NCBI RefSeq assembly: GCF_042242105.1
Contig: NC_092029.1
Span: 6,635,885-6,699,884 of the forward strand
Direction: 5' to 3'
Origin: Pempheris klunzingeri
Taxonomy: Eukaryota; Chordata; Actinopteri; Acropomatiformes; Pempheridae
DNA length: 64,000 bases
A program made the position numbers and the translations under genes. This document shows, in pieces, positions 22,406 through 37,849 of this stretch. Every line of letters begins with the position of its first letter. The first letter of the stretch is position 1. The notes below the pieces were generated by a model. The model had not been told where the DNA came from and made no database searches. It saw only the letters and a program-made list of their open reading frames with translations.

Positions 22406-23268
22406 TCTTTGTGCTGCTCCCTACTTACGCAGCTGTAGGGTACAGTTAAAAGTTTGAGCTTGCGTGTCTGCTGGGGGAAGGCTTGTTGAGATGTGTTGGA
22501 GAGAGATAAAAATGACACCAACAAAATCCCACTTGCTGCTGCAAAAAGGTGATGGGAGTAATGATGTAACTTTTTTTCGCAATCAACAAAAGAACATAAG
22601 ATAAAATATACGTAAGCTCATACAAAATATGTAATGTTTTAAGGAGATCTCATACTGTAAGGTAGCCAATGTGACCTGCATTTAGGAGGTTTTATTCTAA
22701 ATTTTAATGAACTATTTCTAAGTTACATTTAGGCATTTTAATGGTTTATTTACAACCAAAACTGCACTGAAAGAGTAGGCTGATTATTGCATTAACAAGA
22801 GAAATGCAGCACTGGAAAATGACATCCACACTCATACAGCAACCCCTTCTTTACAATACAATACAACTACATAGCTACAACTATAACAATGTTCCAAAGC
22901 ACCACCTATCTCTTCTTATTGTTCAAATCATTCATACTAAGGCAAAGGCTCTGAAATGAATACACAAACGATGACAGGGAACTCTGTGGCAACAACTAGC
23001 AAGTTTCAGGCCTTTCTTTTAAGCCATAAACAACCTGCCTGTTAAGTTTTAATATCCACAGAGAACAGTCAATAAAAGTGCAATAAAGTCATATAAATGA
23101 ACTTCCTTATGTGTAGGCCAACCACAGACACGCAACAAGTCCAAATCACACATTTCCCAGTCATATGATGTGAGTTTTTCTTCCTCAGGGACACCATAAG
23201 TTTATTCAGACTTTATCAAACAACCGATAATATTTAAGTGGAAGTCAAGAATCTGAAACCAACCTTAC

Positions 23269-23400
23269 CTTGGTTCAAAGTTTTCTGTCGGTGAGCTGGA
23301 AATGTCTTGTGAGGAGGAGTGAAGCGGGACTGAGGCTCCTCTGGGAGTAAAACCCGCCCCGTTCACACAGGTAGAAGGTGGGACCGTTACAGGAAGTGGG
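23269..23400 (-). promoter_or_regulatory. fermt1: fermt1 non-coding exon 1 and promoter
   Basis: A strong donor (AACCAAG|GTAAGG on the minus strand, last exon base 23269) lies 2.2 kb upstream of coding exon 2. It is followed, in the upstream direction, by a GC box (CCGCCCC at 23354-23360) and an ETS-type GGAA near 23392, within a relatively GC-rich patch. This is what a TATA-less promoter with a short untranslated exon should look like. The exact transcription start cannot be placed. Confidence 0.5.
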
Positions 23401-23409
23401 CTAGTAACG

Positions 23410-26400
23410 TTAACCAGGTGGCTAAGTAAGTACAGGTGAGGGCATTTACATGATTTCTAATGGTCAGGACTGGATTAATTCAACCAAACTGTGTAGTAAT
23501 TCAAATGACCATATGACAGGTAGAGTCAGCTGCTCTATAAGTTAATAGCCTCATGAGTTGCTCAACCTACTTAGCTGATGCTCCTCTGTTACAGTGTGGC
23601 GACTGAATGACAGCATAGCATTGAGCTAATTTAACATGGAAGGCATTAACTAGCTGAAACTAGTATTTAGCATATATTAGCATACATGCTTAAGCTGCAT
23701 TTTAAATTAACTCAAATTCAAAAACAAATTGGCCAAAAGAAAATTGCATTTAGCAACGAGTTTAGTCAAAGTTAGCACCCTTAAAAGCAACACCAACAAT
23801 CAGTAGTTAGGCCCAGTATGATAATAATGAAGCATCATTTTATCTGGTTAAGTCTTTCACTGGGCCAGTTGGACAGGGTAGTGACTTTTTTAGTGGCCTG
23901 ACAGAAGACTGAACTTATTTATGAATGCACATTTAAAAAAACACGCAGCATTTTAACAATAAAAGTTACACATATTAAAGGGACAGTCAGTTTAACAGTC
24001 ACAGGGAGCACTACTCTGCCTTTTGGAAATCCCACTGGCTTTCTAAACTTAAAAAATAACCAAGAATGACATGAAAGAAGTGTAGGATCCAGTTTAGTTT
24101 TTAAAGTAGCGAACAATACCCATAGCCTGTACAAAGACTGTGATTTCTTATTAAACATGCAGCAAATAATTGCCCTACATGAATACAAGGTTGCTCATTA
24201 TGCCAGAATACAGAGTTACAATCTTTTCTGAAAGTTTCAGTACTGCGGCACTGTGAAAATATAATAGTTAAAGTGGATTTAAAGATACAGGCCCACAGCT
24301 TGGTGAATAATGGTTTACCTCAGATGAATCAACCCACCTTTCTTAATGCCCACATCCTGCCCAATGAGTAAATCAAGATGAATCACTTGACTATGTCTTT
24401 TCTACATAATCGTATTGCCAGTTTATGAAACTACAATAACACATCAGTAGAACTGATGGGTAGCATTTTTATCATTTGCACAGATGGGCTCCACTGACAG
24501 CCAGCCAGCTACACTGAGTTATTGCCAATTTCGTTGTTTTTCATATGTAGGTGTGTTTCTTTAGCAGTTTGTGCACGATGTGTCATGGACCTTTACAGCC
24601 ACATGGTCATGAGGCAAACACGTGTGAAGCCTGCCACCCCCTGGTTTCTGTTGGTAAGATCATAGATAGCTTTTTGCCTCGGCTGGCTTCGTGTATTTAA
24701 ATAGATAACATGAATGAGATAATGGTCATTAGGCAGCTTGAGAACCGATTGAGGTTGAAGATAAATTTGCTTTTAATTTACATGAAGTTACGTTAAAGAT
24801 AACAGAATGAATGAATGACAACCTCCACATTGTGATGGAAAGTACTTTTCTTTTCTGTATACTGCCACCACTAAGTTTATCTAAAATGCAACCCTTCAAC
24901 CACAGACTTTTGTCAGGCATCCAATGTCTAAATTACATAAATTGCTTTCTTTTGCATGATTTAATTTTTCTTTGCACCCCTCCACCATGTGTGCATTAGG
25001 TAATACTCAATTTCACAAAGAGAAAGGGAAAAACTTAAGATAGACGCAGAGATAGAGAAGAAGTTCTTACTCTTCTAAATATCCATGACATTGTGGCTAT
25101 CCTTTCTTACAAACAGTCTAAAAATCTGTTAATTAATGAATGCTTCGTTGATTAGTCATTTTTATTGTCATTTAATGGTCAAGGAGCCAGTAGTGGTTAG
25201 TCATACTGTAACTGGAAAATTATAGTCATTTCTCTAGTCACAGTAACTTCACAAATTCTGGGTATTTTTGTCTTGAGATCTTTCTGCATGCCTGCATTCA
25301 TGCAGAGAGACCTTAATAAACAATTTGACATATTTTTCTGTTGAATCCACGAGCTGATCCATAAAGGAAAACCTTGGACTTTTTGTAAACATATCACTAT
25401 AATGAAGTTCTGCTGCTGCCACATAGTGGCGCCATTAGACCATGTCAGAGTCGGAGGAGAGAAAGATCCTGAGTTTGAGAACCAGCTTTGAGAGAAAGGT
25501 GCTTCATGTCATTGGCATAGAAACAGGCGACTGTTTTCTGTAACTCTGTAGTTCTTTACAAATGTATTTCATCAGAATGCACTGAATCATGAAGGTGCTA
25601 TACCGGACAAATTCACATCTATATTATAATTAGAAATATCTTGATCCTCTTCATTACATGATATAATTCTCACTGGAAGAAAGCAGGAGGTGGCAATTTC
25701 CACTCAAGTTATCATAATATGAAAATGCTCTTTAAAGGAACATGGTCATACAAATGACAGACCGTATTTTTGAGTCGCTCTCAGTTAGTGTTATATCACT
25801 AGCTGGCCTGGCTTTCTAGGTTGTGATTATGAAACTGAACTACCACAGGCCACCTAGGAGACGTTGTCTCCTTTTTTGATAGGATGTCACCATACTTTAT
25901 TGATTAAGTGGGAAACCACTCTTTATTTGTCCCTTCCAGTGAAGACAGATGTCAGCGTCAGCTGCAGAAGAACAGCTCTAGAATCGGTAAGGACACTTAA
26001 GTGTGGCGGATGCTTGCCAACACAAGGGCTTAAACCTGGGTACTCCAGTTGAAGGGCAGTTTCTTCGACCACTTGATCATTTTGACCACACCCTACAGAT
26101 TAAGTGTGGCAAACATGCTTGTGAATCTGTCTGAGCGCTCTGTTGCAGCTGACTGTTTGGTGCTGGCACATGAGCTTCTCTTTAATCCTTGTTTAAGAGA
26201 GGAAATGTAAATTCCATGACAAAAACAAACAAATAAACCCTGAGCCTCATAAACTGTGTCATTGGTGGACAGACACATGGAAAATAACATCATTTGGACC
26301 TGTCAGGCCTGGATGGAGAACAGACAAAGTAACACCATGTCCATGTCATCGTGACACCTGTGGTCCTAATAGTACACACAGCCCAAGCTAAAGGAAAGGA

Positions 26401-29400
26401 CAGAGATCAACTTTGCTTTACTACAGTGCCTGGAAGAATGATAAAATGCAGTCTTCAGAGTGATGAGGAGAGAGAGAAGGAAAAATTTTGGACTGTAGTT
26501 TCAGACACAATAAATTACATCTACTGCCTGAAGCAGGTCTGAACCTACTTGGAAGCGGGTGGGAAACAACATCTGTAGAAGCCTTCGCCGGCTTTCTGTA
26601 TTTATGGAAAGAGAAACCTCCTGGTGACCTGGGAACACGCTTACCCAATTAGCAGCCTCGCCGACGGATCAAATGGAAGTGAAAACATTCACCGCCGTGA
26701 CGGAGACGCATCACAATGCCCCATTCATGCTGCCGAGCCCCATGCTTTTTGGGTGAGGTGAGGCGGGGGGTTGTTCTTCTAGGGATGGAGTGAGGAGGTG
26801 GGATAGGCGAGAGGGAGTAATGAATGCAGCAAGTAACTAACTTGCCTCACCACCTTCTTTGACGTGCCGGTGGAGGCCTCATTCATGACTTAATACGGGT
26901 TTGGAGGTAAACACTGTTCAAAGGTGTTGTTTTCATAAGGTCGCCGACCACTGCTCACCTCGGCGTTCCACATCCCCTTCACCTCAGCCCCTACATCCCC
27001 TTGGACACTCTCACCTCTACAACCCAACAAAACCTCGGGTCTTATCCTGTGGGACTAGGACTGAGAGGGTCAGAAGGCCTGAGAAACGGCACTGGAAGAG
27101 AGACTTTTGACAGCACAGGGCTCTGGGGAAAAAAGGCTATACTGCCTTATGGCCTGCAAAGTGTTGATTCATTTTTACTCTTCAAATCCCTCAAAACCAT
27201 GTCTTTGTTCTGTTTCTTGCAGTCCTTTAGTGGGAATAGATTTATTCTTCTGCCACTGCTATCATGCAATTCCATACCAGTTCCCAGTCAAATAGAGAAA
27301 TAAAACTCAGGAAAGGACAACCTGCTTCTGGCAGGTTATTTGTTCACAAATGTCAGTATAATATGAAATTCTGTCGTGTTGAGAGTCAAGCAACCCAAGT
27401 GTGATGGTCAACAAAGGATCTGTGACTTGAGCTGAGTGATTGGCAAAATACAGACTCTATATTTTGATAAAAGTGTGTTCATTTCTCTAAATATTACCAA
27501 CCTCTCCTCAGGTGGACTGTGTAATCCTTGCGCAGCAGTGAAGGCTTAGTATAAAGGCTCTTTTATTTCTAAAATTAATTGTTTATTTATATGGGTGGAG
27601 CCATTGGTGCTTCAGTAAATGACATCTTACGTCCTTGCTTGTGGATGTTTCCATTGAAGCTTATAAAAATGTTACCAAGCCAGGGCCAATGCTATAAAAA
27701 TTCTAAATACAAAAAAAGTGAAAAAGAAGTTAAAACATGTCGAAAGTTCATGCATTTCCAATTACATTTGAACTTTCCATACAACACAGCCAAGACTGAT
27801 ATCCCGTTTTTCTGTTCACCTCTCCTTGCATGGAAACATCTGAGAGAAATAAAACTTTTCATGGTGTCAGGTCAGATAGCCATAAATACAGGTTGTCAGC
27901 GCAGTGTGACCCTCACATCTAGAGGAGAGACTGTTCTGAACTGTGGTTTGGAACAGGATATCACATGTTTAAATATTGCACTTCTTTCTGAAAAGTGGCT
28001 ACTGTAAAACAACTTCCATTACAGAGTATCGCTTTACCTGTCACCGGCTGTATTTCATCTCTTTGCTGCCCAGAAACATAAACGATATAGATCAACGCAG
28101 CCATATGGATATGGATAGTGATCATTCACCTCAGACAGATACTCTGCTTGTCCAAATTTGAAAGAAAGAAAGACGGATAGGTGGCCTTTTTCAGATATTC
28201 AGCCCGATGAGTTCAGTGTCCTTTTCTTTGGCAGAATATGTGAGGAAATGCTGTGGCTCAAATCTGTGTCTAGCCTTCTTTGTCCGTTTCAGCAGGTGTG
28301 CATGAATGTTTGCAGCAGCTGACATTTTTGTTCCTCTGTTGACTAAAGCTGTATGCAATGCTGTGACTTTTATTAGGTTTGTCAAAGCATACAGAGACAC
28401 AGTGGGAACACTGCCCACATTCTGTTAAAGATAAAATAACACCTTTTCTTGCAGGATCTGGTCACATGTGCACGGAAGCGTTTAGATGCCATCCAGCCAC
28501 GTCCTGCGCCACAGAGCGACGTGGAAGAAACAACCCTTGACGCTGGCCTTGAAGTTGCCGTGACTGATCTCACAGGTACAGCGTAAGAGGAAGCGGGGCG
28601 TTGTGTTCCTTTCCTCCCCACATCAATTTGCCAACCGGTTGTGAATGGGTGCCATTTTGAAACATGCAAATGTGGGTAGCCTCTGCCTGTATCAGCTGAT
28701 GCAGGTCAGTGTTGTTTTTGGCTGGGCCTTAAAGGCCTGAGGGGAGAAAGACGTACTGAGAGTTAGAAAAGGTCGCATAAACTCTAGCGGGATTACTTTA
28801 CCAACACTTTCCATGGCTGAGATCCTGTGAATGGATCCATTGTAGGGTGGGTCTCTGCTCGCGGAAAGCAAACCCTGTCAGGATCCAGTTCATTAGCACC
28901 TAGTTTACTGTTTGAAGTTAGTTATTTATCCGGTGTCTAAAGGGGAACCCCATTCAGACATATGCAAGTGTGTGTGTGTGCATGCGCGCATATCCATGCG
29001 CAGGCATGTAATGTGTACTTGTACAAACGTACAGCACTCATAGGATCTACAGGGGGTTTCCAGAGCAAATTGCTCAAGAGCAAATAAAACTTTCCATGGC
29101 GCAATAAAATGTATGGAGAACAAACAGGAGGGACATTGGTGCAGCTCTGAAGGTGGGAAACAACCTTGAGAATTTGTTGAAAAAATATATACATAAGGGT
29201 TTGATATATATATGTTCTGACAGCCACTGACCTTGACTCCGTAAATAGAAAATAGTGTCACCAGCATAGGAAGTTAGAAATGTTTAAAAGAGTACAAAGT
29301 ACAAAAAGTATTTTTCATCAGACATGATGCCTGTAAAATGAACAATGAGGTTATGTTACATCATTTTGGGTTGAATATGACATGGATTTTTTGTTAGTAA

Positions 29401-32400
29401 ACAGAGATTGAAACAGTGTTTACTCGTGGAATAACACTGAAGCAGCAGGAGTCCGTCCTCCTCTAACTTATTCTACTGTATTTCAAACTATCAAGTTGTG
29501 CCTGTGTGTGTTTTCTTTTTTCCTTTGTGATCTGTTTGTTCTTTGGAAGGCGTCCCTGTGCCTCTGGTCAGACAAAAGTGCCGCGTTGAGCAAAACCTCC
29601 ACTCCACTTTTATGGTCTGTGTGGGCCGCCCTATTTGTACATGCTTAGAGCAAATTAGACCAGCAGCTGCGCATGGCTGTCCCATTCCATGTTGGCTTTT
29701 CATGATAAAAATATGCTTCGGTAAACCTCGCAGCTTGGATCCAGAAATACACGACCCGTTTCTTCTGGCACTGACACCTCTCCCTATTTACAATCAGCAC
29801 TTCCCTTTTTCCGGCATAAAAAGAGAAAGACATAAGGAGAAAGAGAGACAGAATAGAGGGGTGGGAGTAAATGAGAGGGGTGGAGAGAGAGGGGGAGGCA
29901 GAAAGACAGAGAGGGACCACCTATGCAGATGTTTTCCACATGTAGAAGGAAAACAAGCTGCAGCAAGATGAGTATGAGGAGAGGGAAGAGAGAGGGCTGC
30001 ACCTGTTGTGGGGTGATGATCTGGCCACGGGTGACATCAGTGCTCGTAACGTGTCAAGCTGCTTGAATCATTAACCAACAACAGGCCAGTGAGGGCTCTT
30101 TGTACGCATTTCGGAACATGTTCTCAGTTTACATAGTTGGGAAATTTAAAGAAAAAAAAATTGTACATTATATTTTATTAGCTTATTATGTTAGAGTAAT
30201 TAAAGCATTCACAGTGATAGTTGGCCTGTGAAACAAGCATTGTAAGCTACAAAACAAGTGGTTTTCAAAGTTTGATATGATTTGACTTTCTAAACATTTC
30301 AAAATGGTTATTTAAATGAAAACAGTCATTTACAGGAAAATGATAAAAACCTGAATATAAAAGCACTCATTTACTTTTGTGATGATCTTTATTAAAATGT
30401 GCAGTTAAAAAACATCTCAATAGTGTAAAAGTGTCTTTTCCCCTACTGAACAAAACTGAAGCCTGTCATTAGATCACCTGTATTTACCATGACATGACAC
30501 GTTCTGAAATAAGGTGTACTTTACTTTTTAATATTTGAATTAATATTGCACACCTGCCTGATTTCCGTTGATCAGTCAAGTCTCCCTTTATGTTTAGGGA
30601 CAGTTGGGAAAAGTGGTAGGTAAATATAATTTCTAACAGTGTGACAGGAATAAGGAATAGTTCCCGCTCGGAATTGAGTTCTTAGGCTAATCATCCATGA
30701 TTACAGCCTTGGAAGCCAAAACACACTCAATGTGAAAGAGGTTGTTTTCATCCGCATGCTGCAGCAGCACGGCTGGCTGACAGGGTTACCTATTCTCCTG
30801 AGGGCTCTCACTCTCCTTCTGCCTCTATTGGACTGGCCTGCAGCAGGTCTCATAGCCCCCAGGGACTGTCCTGGGAGACCTGGACAACATTGGCAGCAGG
30901 CGGCTTAGCGGTGTCATTTCGCCGTGGTAAGCTATGGACAAAAGCATCTCTTGTTGTCGCAAGCTGTATGTGGTGCTGCTTTCCCAGCCCTGTGGAAAGG
31001 AAAGGACAGCCAATGACCAATGCCAAACAAACCTGCTCCAGCTCACCTGTGCAGTGAATGTGGAACCGAGTGACCCAGATCTGGATGGAAACCATTGCAA
31101 ATATTTCCCAGCAAGGTCTGTGGAAGAAGCATTTAGCAGGGCCTCTCAGCAGGGAATTTAACTAACTGTAAATGACTCTGACTCCCTCCAGTTTGTGTCA
31201 TCTGTTCCTAAGAAGTAGTAAACAGTCGGTTTACCATCAAACCATCCAGCACATAACTCAGTGCGATGTAAGGTGTGGATTGAAGTGTAGTAAAATTTCA
31301 ATACCAATGACGATATTGTGTTTATCTCATCATTCACTGAAGAATTTATTGCACAACAGAGCAAATAATAAGAATGACAGTGTGATTAGAAACAGAGTTG
31401 TTGTTGATGAGCAGTGAATCTGTTTATTGCCTTGTCAGTGCACTGCTGCTGGCAAGGCAGACCTCTTTTGCCCAAACTACAGCTCAGTTTAGAAGCGTAA
31501 GCCATGCTGCAAATATTTGGCTTGGCCACAGAAATTGAATTATATTGGCACAGAAAGCCTAGAAATAAAAAACAGCAACCTTGGGAACAATTATGCAAAG
31601 TGAAACGCGGTTAAACCAAGTGCTACTGGTTTTCCTTTCCATCCAAAGGGGAAAAAAAGGAAAAGTCTGCTTCAGTAAAGTTTATCTCCCTTAATAAATA
31701 TGTTGAAGCATTTATCCTTGCCACAGAAGTTACAGCTATAGCTCATTTTTCTAGTGTCGTATAGCTTCTTAGTGTTGCACACAGCCTTAAAAGTGAACAA
31801 ATCTTCTATGGAGTTCATTCATGTGAACCCGAAGCTGTGGTGACTTGATGGTCCATTTCAACCACAGATAGCAAACAGCATTTAAGAAATGTTTTGTCTG
31901 TTTCCTCAGAACATGTTATGTTCTGACAACACAATAAATATCATTTCAAATAATGGCAATTATGCCTGCCTCTGCTAGGAAATAATTAGAGGATACTTTA
32001 TACATCTGTTTGAGTATTCATTGTAGAGCAATAAAGTGAGCTTAGCAGCATAATGGTGGATATTTGTTTATCATTGAATACAGTGCTATATATTCACTTT
32101 GGCAGGAGTCATTCATTATTGCTATACTGCAGTGTAGGGTGTGACAACTCTGACATGGCTGTGTAATGTTTTACATTGACAATATTTCAGTAACAGTACT
32201 CCAGTTTGATTAAAGCATCACCATCTGTGACAGCCACTGGCAAACAGCTGTCTTCCTATTTATTTAGAGAACCTCTGGACAGGATGTACAAGCCGAGTTG
32301 GCAAAATTAACTGCAATAAAAGTCAGTAGGACACACAACCATACAAATCAAACAGTACTGATACTGTGCTATATGAAAGAATTACTGTTGAGTAGTTACA

Positions 32401-35400
32401 ATAACAATATTTACAATAACAATATGTAATAATGTGATGACTTGGATAGAAGGATAAAGTCACAGAGCATAAAAGCAGTAGCGAGTGACAGATGAATATC
32501 ATGAATTATAGGACTATTTTAAAATGTTAGTGATGTGAGAAATTAAATAACTAAAACACGGTTGTCCTATCAGATCAATTCTACCAATATGTCTATGTAG
32601 GAATATTTTTCAGTGCTTGTTTCCCCACTTTTTCAGACTGTTACTGCTGTATTTTGCTATTATTATATTAACGTTGTTCTCTGTAAACCACAGTTTGAAC
32701 CTACCAGCGTTAGTGATGATGCTTGTCCAACTAGAGGAGAATTTTTATTTAGGCTCAGAGGAAAATTTTATTTCGATTTTGTCTAACTAAATGACGAGTT
32801 AGATATTTGTGGAAGGCTTATAGCCCGCTTACCTGCTGGCACTGACCATTTCAACCAAGAATAATCCCAAGGACTGCTAAGGCATTGCGTGTTGAATTTG
32901 GATCACATCATGAACCCTTGAGCTCCACTCCCTATTAACCACAAAAATAGGGTTACTGGTTTTTATGATGGCCTCATCAGTGGGGCATTGACTGGGTTCT
33001 CTCTCATTAGCCATTGAAGCTCCACCTGCAGATCACAGGAACACAAACTCCATTGCTCTCTTTGACACAAACACTAATGTGGCTAGCCAGCTAGCTAGCT
33101 AACCATCATGCAAACCTTTAAGCCAGCTTTGTTTGCTCACAGCTGAGGCTCAAAAGAAAGGCAGGACCAGTGCAGAAAAGGGCCAGCTTTGACAATTTTC
33201 ACACAAAGGGAGCACTGTTGGCTAACAGTGAGCGGCCTGTTTCTGGGAGGTTTGCACTGTTCCTGGGGCCCATTTCATGGAACAGTTAGCAAGGCCAAAG
33301 GCAACCCATGGACTGGAGTGATAGTTAAGGCCTTCGGGGCCAAACCTGGGTCTGGCCCTCTAGCTCTCCCCTCTGTCCCCCATCCAGTTCAGAGGCTTTC
33401 ACAAAGCCAACTGGGGACGCTGGGTGCTGCAGGTGTCCTCTCATAAAGACCCACATCACATGGGCTGGTGGACTGACTGACTGAATTGGCATGTTTGGGT
33501 TATTTTTTTCTCCCTCACAGGTGTTGGAAAAATCAAGACAATAATGAATTGTCATATTCTCAGTATAACACTAGTTGAATCATTAGTTGTAGTGATGATT
33601 TTTGTACTTTCATATCTTCACTATATGTAAATAAGCAGTCAGTACATTTTCAGTTTAATGCTGTTCATGGTTTATGGTACCATTACATGTCAGTGATCTG
33701 TGTGTGGATTAAATAAGAATGTGGTCAGCTACAGTGGTCTAGAGTGTCAAGGAAGGTGTGGTTGACTTATACCGGTTAAAGCAAAACAGTCTAGGCAATT
33801 ATTAATGGCGAGATTAGCATTAAAAAAATAACCCAGACCTCAGTTTAAGCTGCTGGTACAATCCATCACTTGGAACTGGGCTTAGGCGAGATCATTAATT
33901 TCTTTCTACCTCCCGTCCACACTGTCAGTGTTTGAGAGGATACTTCCTCCAGCTGCAACTGCAATTGCAACAGCTATCAAAATGAGCAGTCTTTGCCTTC
34001 ATTTGATTTAGCCTTAATGGGATGGAGAGCCCAGAAATACGGCTTGTGTGGTGAGAAGGGGAAAGAGGAAGAAAGCATGCGAGTAAAGACGGGAGAGAGA
34101 GAGAGAGATTAATATCCAGGCTTCTCTCCTCCTGACCACAGAGTGGGCATAAAGAGCCCGGCGCCTCATTGATGTCAACCCTAGCTGTGCCTGTCCTGTA
34201 GTTTTCAGTTTGGTTTGGACAGAACAGGCGGCCTGGCCTACAGGGGTTGGGAGGACAGGGCCCAGGGTTTCCCACATCACTCAAGGGCCTCTGATAGGCG
34301 GTCACACAGGCCGGTAATGACAGGGGGAGAGATTTAGTATTAAAGTCTCCTCTACTGCCTCCTCTGCTCCTGTCTGACGTCAGGCTGTTAAATAAGGGGA
34401 TGAGAGCATGGCATGGCCTATGGGGAAGGGAGTTAGACCTGTCTTAAGTATACAGCTTTGTGTGAGAGAAGCCTGGCAGGGTTCCCTTGGAGTGTTGCTA
34501 AGGACACAAGCTGTACACAGCACGGGGGGAGTTTGGTATCACAGTCAATCACTAAAGGGATTTGCATCTGCCATAAATATGAATTCAGTCAAGGTAAATG
34601 GTGATAAGCCTGAAGGAGGAGGGAGTTTCATATACTAACATAGTGACTCATTCTAAGTGGTTTGTAATTCTCTGGGTGGACTCTGGGTTAGCAATACAAT
34701 AATTCGGGCCAAGACTACCAGTAAAATTATTCTTCGTAGTCTTTAGTTGTTCGGAAGTTCTGGCTTGCCATTTTTTTCAGTTTTGTAACCACTATCCCAC
34801 ATACAATACCAAGGGTTTTTCCCTGGTTATTTGTAGAGCATTATAACATTTGAGTTCATGACTAATAAACTTGGAAAGCCAACTAGATGGCAGGAGACTG
34901 GATTGAAAATGTCATATACTCACAAGTAAAAGACCTCATTGTCTTTGCCAGTATGCAACTCAACTGTACAACCAATACCAAAAGCAGCTCAGCAACATTA
35001 AAGAAGCCGATTGCTGCACCTGCATCCACAGATCATCACACCATTGTGGCATTTAAAGAAAAGGCCTCAGTCAAACACGCCCCCTGACCTTCTCCAGCTA
35101 ACATAAACTAATTAGGCTGGCTCTGAAAGGAATGGCCCGCCATTGGATTAATCAGCCTCCACAGATCTGGACCATGCAATTCTGCTCCAGCCAGCACTCC
35201 CCACTAGAACCTCATTATCTCACGTTTTCAAAGGAACGCCACGGCAAATAGCAGAAGGGGCTGAAGGGATGGAGAAATGGAGGAGGTGGTGGTGCAGGAA
35301 GGGGCTTCCCCAGTTCCTCTCTTCTCACATCGGACTTAGAAAGGAAATGTCAAGCGTGAAGCTCAGAGAGTGGTCAGTACCGCTCAGTCCAGCAGGCAGC

Positions 35401-37410
35401 ACAGAGGGGGCCTTTGTCCACCATCACTTAGCGCCAATTACAGCCCGTCAAAATAGTTTTTCTGCTGTGGGGCGACGTGTTAATGGGCCCGGAGTTGGGT
35501 GTGAGGAGCGACCTTGTCCACACACACCAACCAGGGGTCAGGGGTTAATAGGGCCCCTCTGATGTGGCGGATGAGATTTCGGCAACCTTTAGCTGGCGAG
35601 GGAATGCTAGGACAAAGCCTGTAGAATGTGATACAATTAGGCGGACAGCTACCCATCCTGAATAGAGTTGCTGCGTAGAAGTGGGATGGCAGCATTAGCT
35701 AGGAGCAGATGGGCAGCCGGACGCTAGCCAAACAGGTGCCACAGAAGGTCAAAACCCCTCCCAAATGCGAAAGAGGACCCAGGTGAGGAGACAAACACCA
35801 GCCAAACTCAGGGCTTTATTTGGACTGAGCAGCAATTAAAAATCCTGTTGAACAAATGACTCCTCTGGACACAAAGAGGGTCTCTTTGTACTTGTGAAAA
35901 GGTCAGAGACCATCCAGTCTTCTGTAGCATTTCCCATCCCAATCCTGAACCCATGGACATGAGGCTTGGCTTAAACAGAGGACTGCAAGCCTGTAGACCG
36001 CCCTCAGACAAACTTGGAAGCTGTGTACTCTCCCATATGAGAAAGTGAACTTGGCATAATTGACGTCTGACCTATACTGTGTTTCCTGAGTTTGACTAAT
36101 CAGTGATTATCTGATGCAAGATGAAAAAAGTCCTGGCGAAATTAAATGTTCATAACATTGAATTGTGCTACGTGTGCCTGGTCTGGGCATGTGAGCAGAA
36201 AGCCAGACCTCCGTTTACACCATAAGTGTGGGAACAGAACCAATGCCAAACTACCCATGGGCCCTTCGGAGACCCACAACACTCTGCCAGGGAAAGCTGG
36301 AGATTTTTGAAAAACTACCCTACACCACAATGAGCAAATCCAACCACATGCAAGCCTGTGGGAACCAGCGGATGACATCTATCCACATACAAATACTCTC
36401 AAAATACTTTTCTGGACTTATTGGTGCACAGATCGTTCCCCCCACCAAATCCTCTTGGAAATGGTAGTGGTGATCTGGCCCCCAGCTCCATCTACTTAAT
36501 GTTGAAATAAAAGAGGTGATTGAACTCAGCCTCCAAATTGGATTTGTTTAATCTGCATCAAGCTTGAACATCCTGTGTAAACACAAGCGTGTGCAGATGC
36601 CGGAAACACCACGGCTGGAAACGTAAATGCCCGTGGTTGACTTTGGCAGAGAATCAAAAGAGCAGAAGGGGGAATGAGGCCTGAACAGAGGCTGGAGAAC
36701 TTCCATTGTTACTAGAGGGTCAAAGGCTACTTCTTCAATGTACAAATGATTACACTGAAATAGTATAAAATGACTGTGACTGACATGGTAACAAGGGTTA
36801 AAAGAAATAGTTCTGATAATTTACACATAACCAACACCCCAAAAAACACAGATCCTCTTGAATTTGATTATTATTGTCATTAAATAAAATATGTCTAGCG
36901 TGGTAGGAAATGCTGGGAAGTCTTATTAGACTCACAACCTCTGGGAACAGAATCCGCAACCTCTCCTCATAACCTTTACACCAAATTCTACTTTGGCAAA
37001 TGATGTGGAAGCAAAATTAAATAAACACAAACATCATTAAAAGTTCATGTGTTCCAGTTAAACAACCCTTTGGTTAGACTCTCATTTCCTTAATGGCTTT
37101 GCAGCCGTATTTCACCCCTGTGTTAAGTCACAAATCATTGGCAGCCAACATGGTTTCTTTTGCCTTGTTTTCCTCAGAGATAAGTGAGAATATGACTTTG
37201 CCTTACAGCAAAGGCTGCACCCCTTCAAGCCCAACTCATTAGGGAGTGTGTTTTGGGGAAGGGGGGAGGAGAAGTGAAGGTCACTAGAGGTTAATTCCAA
37301 TCGCAGTGCCTCCTTGAAGCAGCATGACAGCATGTCTCCTCTGCTCACAGATTGGATGAGTTCTTAGTGATCAGACTGGCCTGATTACAATGTGTGGAAG
37401 ATTGAGTCTC
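23410..37410. other. Gene desert, left half
   Basis: No splice-bounded coding exon or recognisable protein could be found on either strand. Open frames here are short and of random composition. A purine-rich stretch lies at 29815-29915 and a GA run at 34096-34110. This is the flank on the 3' side of bmp2 and may hold distal regulatory elements, which sequence alone cannot show. Confidence 0.6.
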
Positions 37411-37414
37411 TAGC

Positions 37415-37416
<2 letters not shown>

Positions 37417-37492
<76 letters not shown>
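37417..37492. repeat. (CA)n microsatellite, about 76 bp
   Basis: The longest simple repeat in the window: pure CA dinucleotides in the desert between fermt1 and bmp2. Confidence 0.95.
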
Positions 37493-37495
<3 letters not shown>

Positions 37496-37849
37496 CACCT
37501 CCTCCAGCCTATATGTATCTATTGTGTTCATTATTTAGGAGCTTTGCACTGTGTGTGCCTACTTTTGTTTATTGTATAAGCTAAGTTTATTCCGGATAGT
37601 AATGGTTGTAACTGCTGGATTTGTCGTGTTATTATGTCTACTACAACAAAGGCAATCCCAATAAACCAAATTCTAAACCTAATTTGGATGTTTTGACAGT
37701 TTCACTGTTTTATGTGATTTATTATGTCCAATGTCTGGCAGGGTTGGTATGTGATTGTGGTGCCCTTGTTCTTTCTGTTGTCTTTTATTGTTTTCATCAG
37801 CACAAGCTACCTCTTTATGTTTTATCTAAGTACTACACCTTGATCTTGA

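Noticed and set aside
21794..22524. Open frames with long runs of Cys-Val in fermt1 intron 1
   Set aside because: They are read through the (CA)n repeat.
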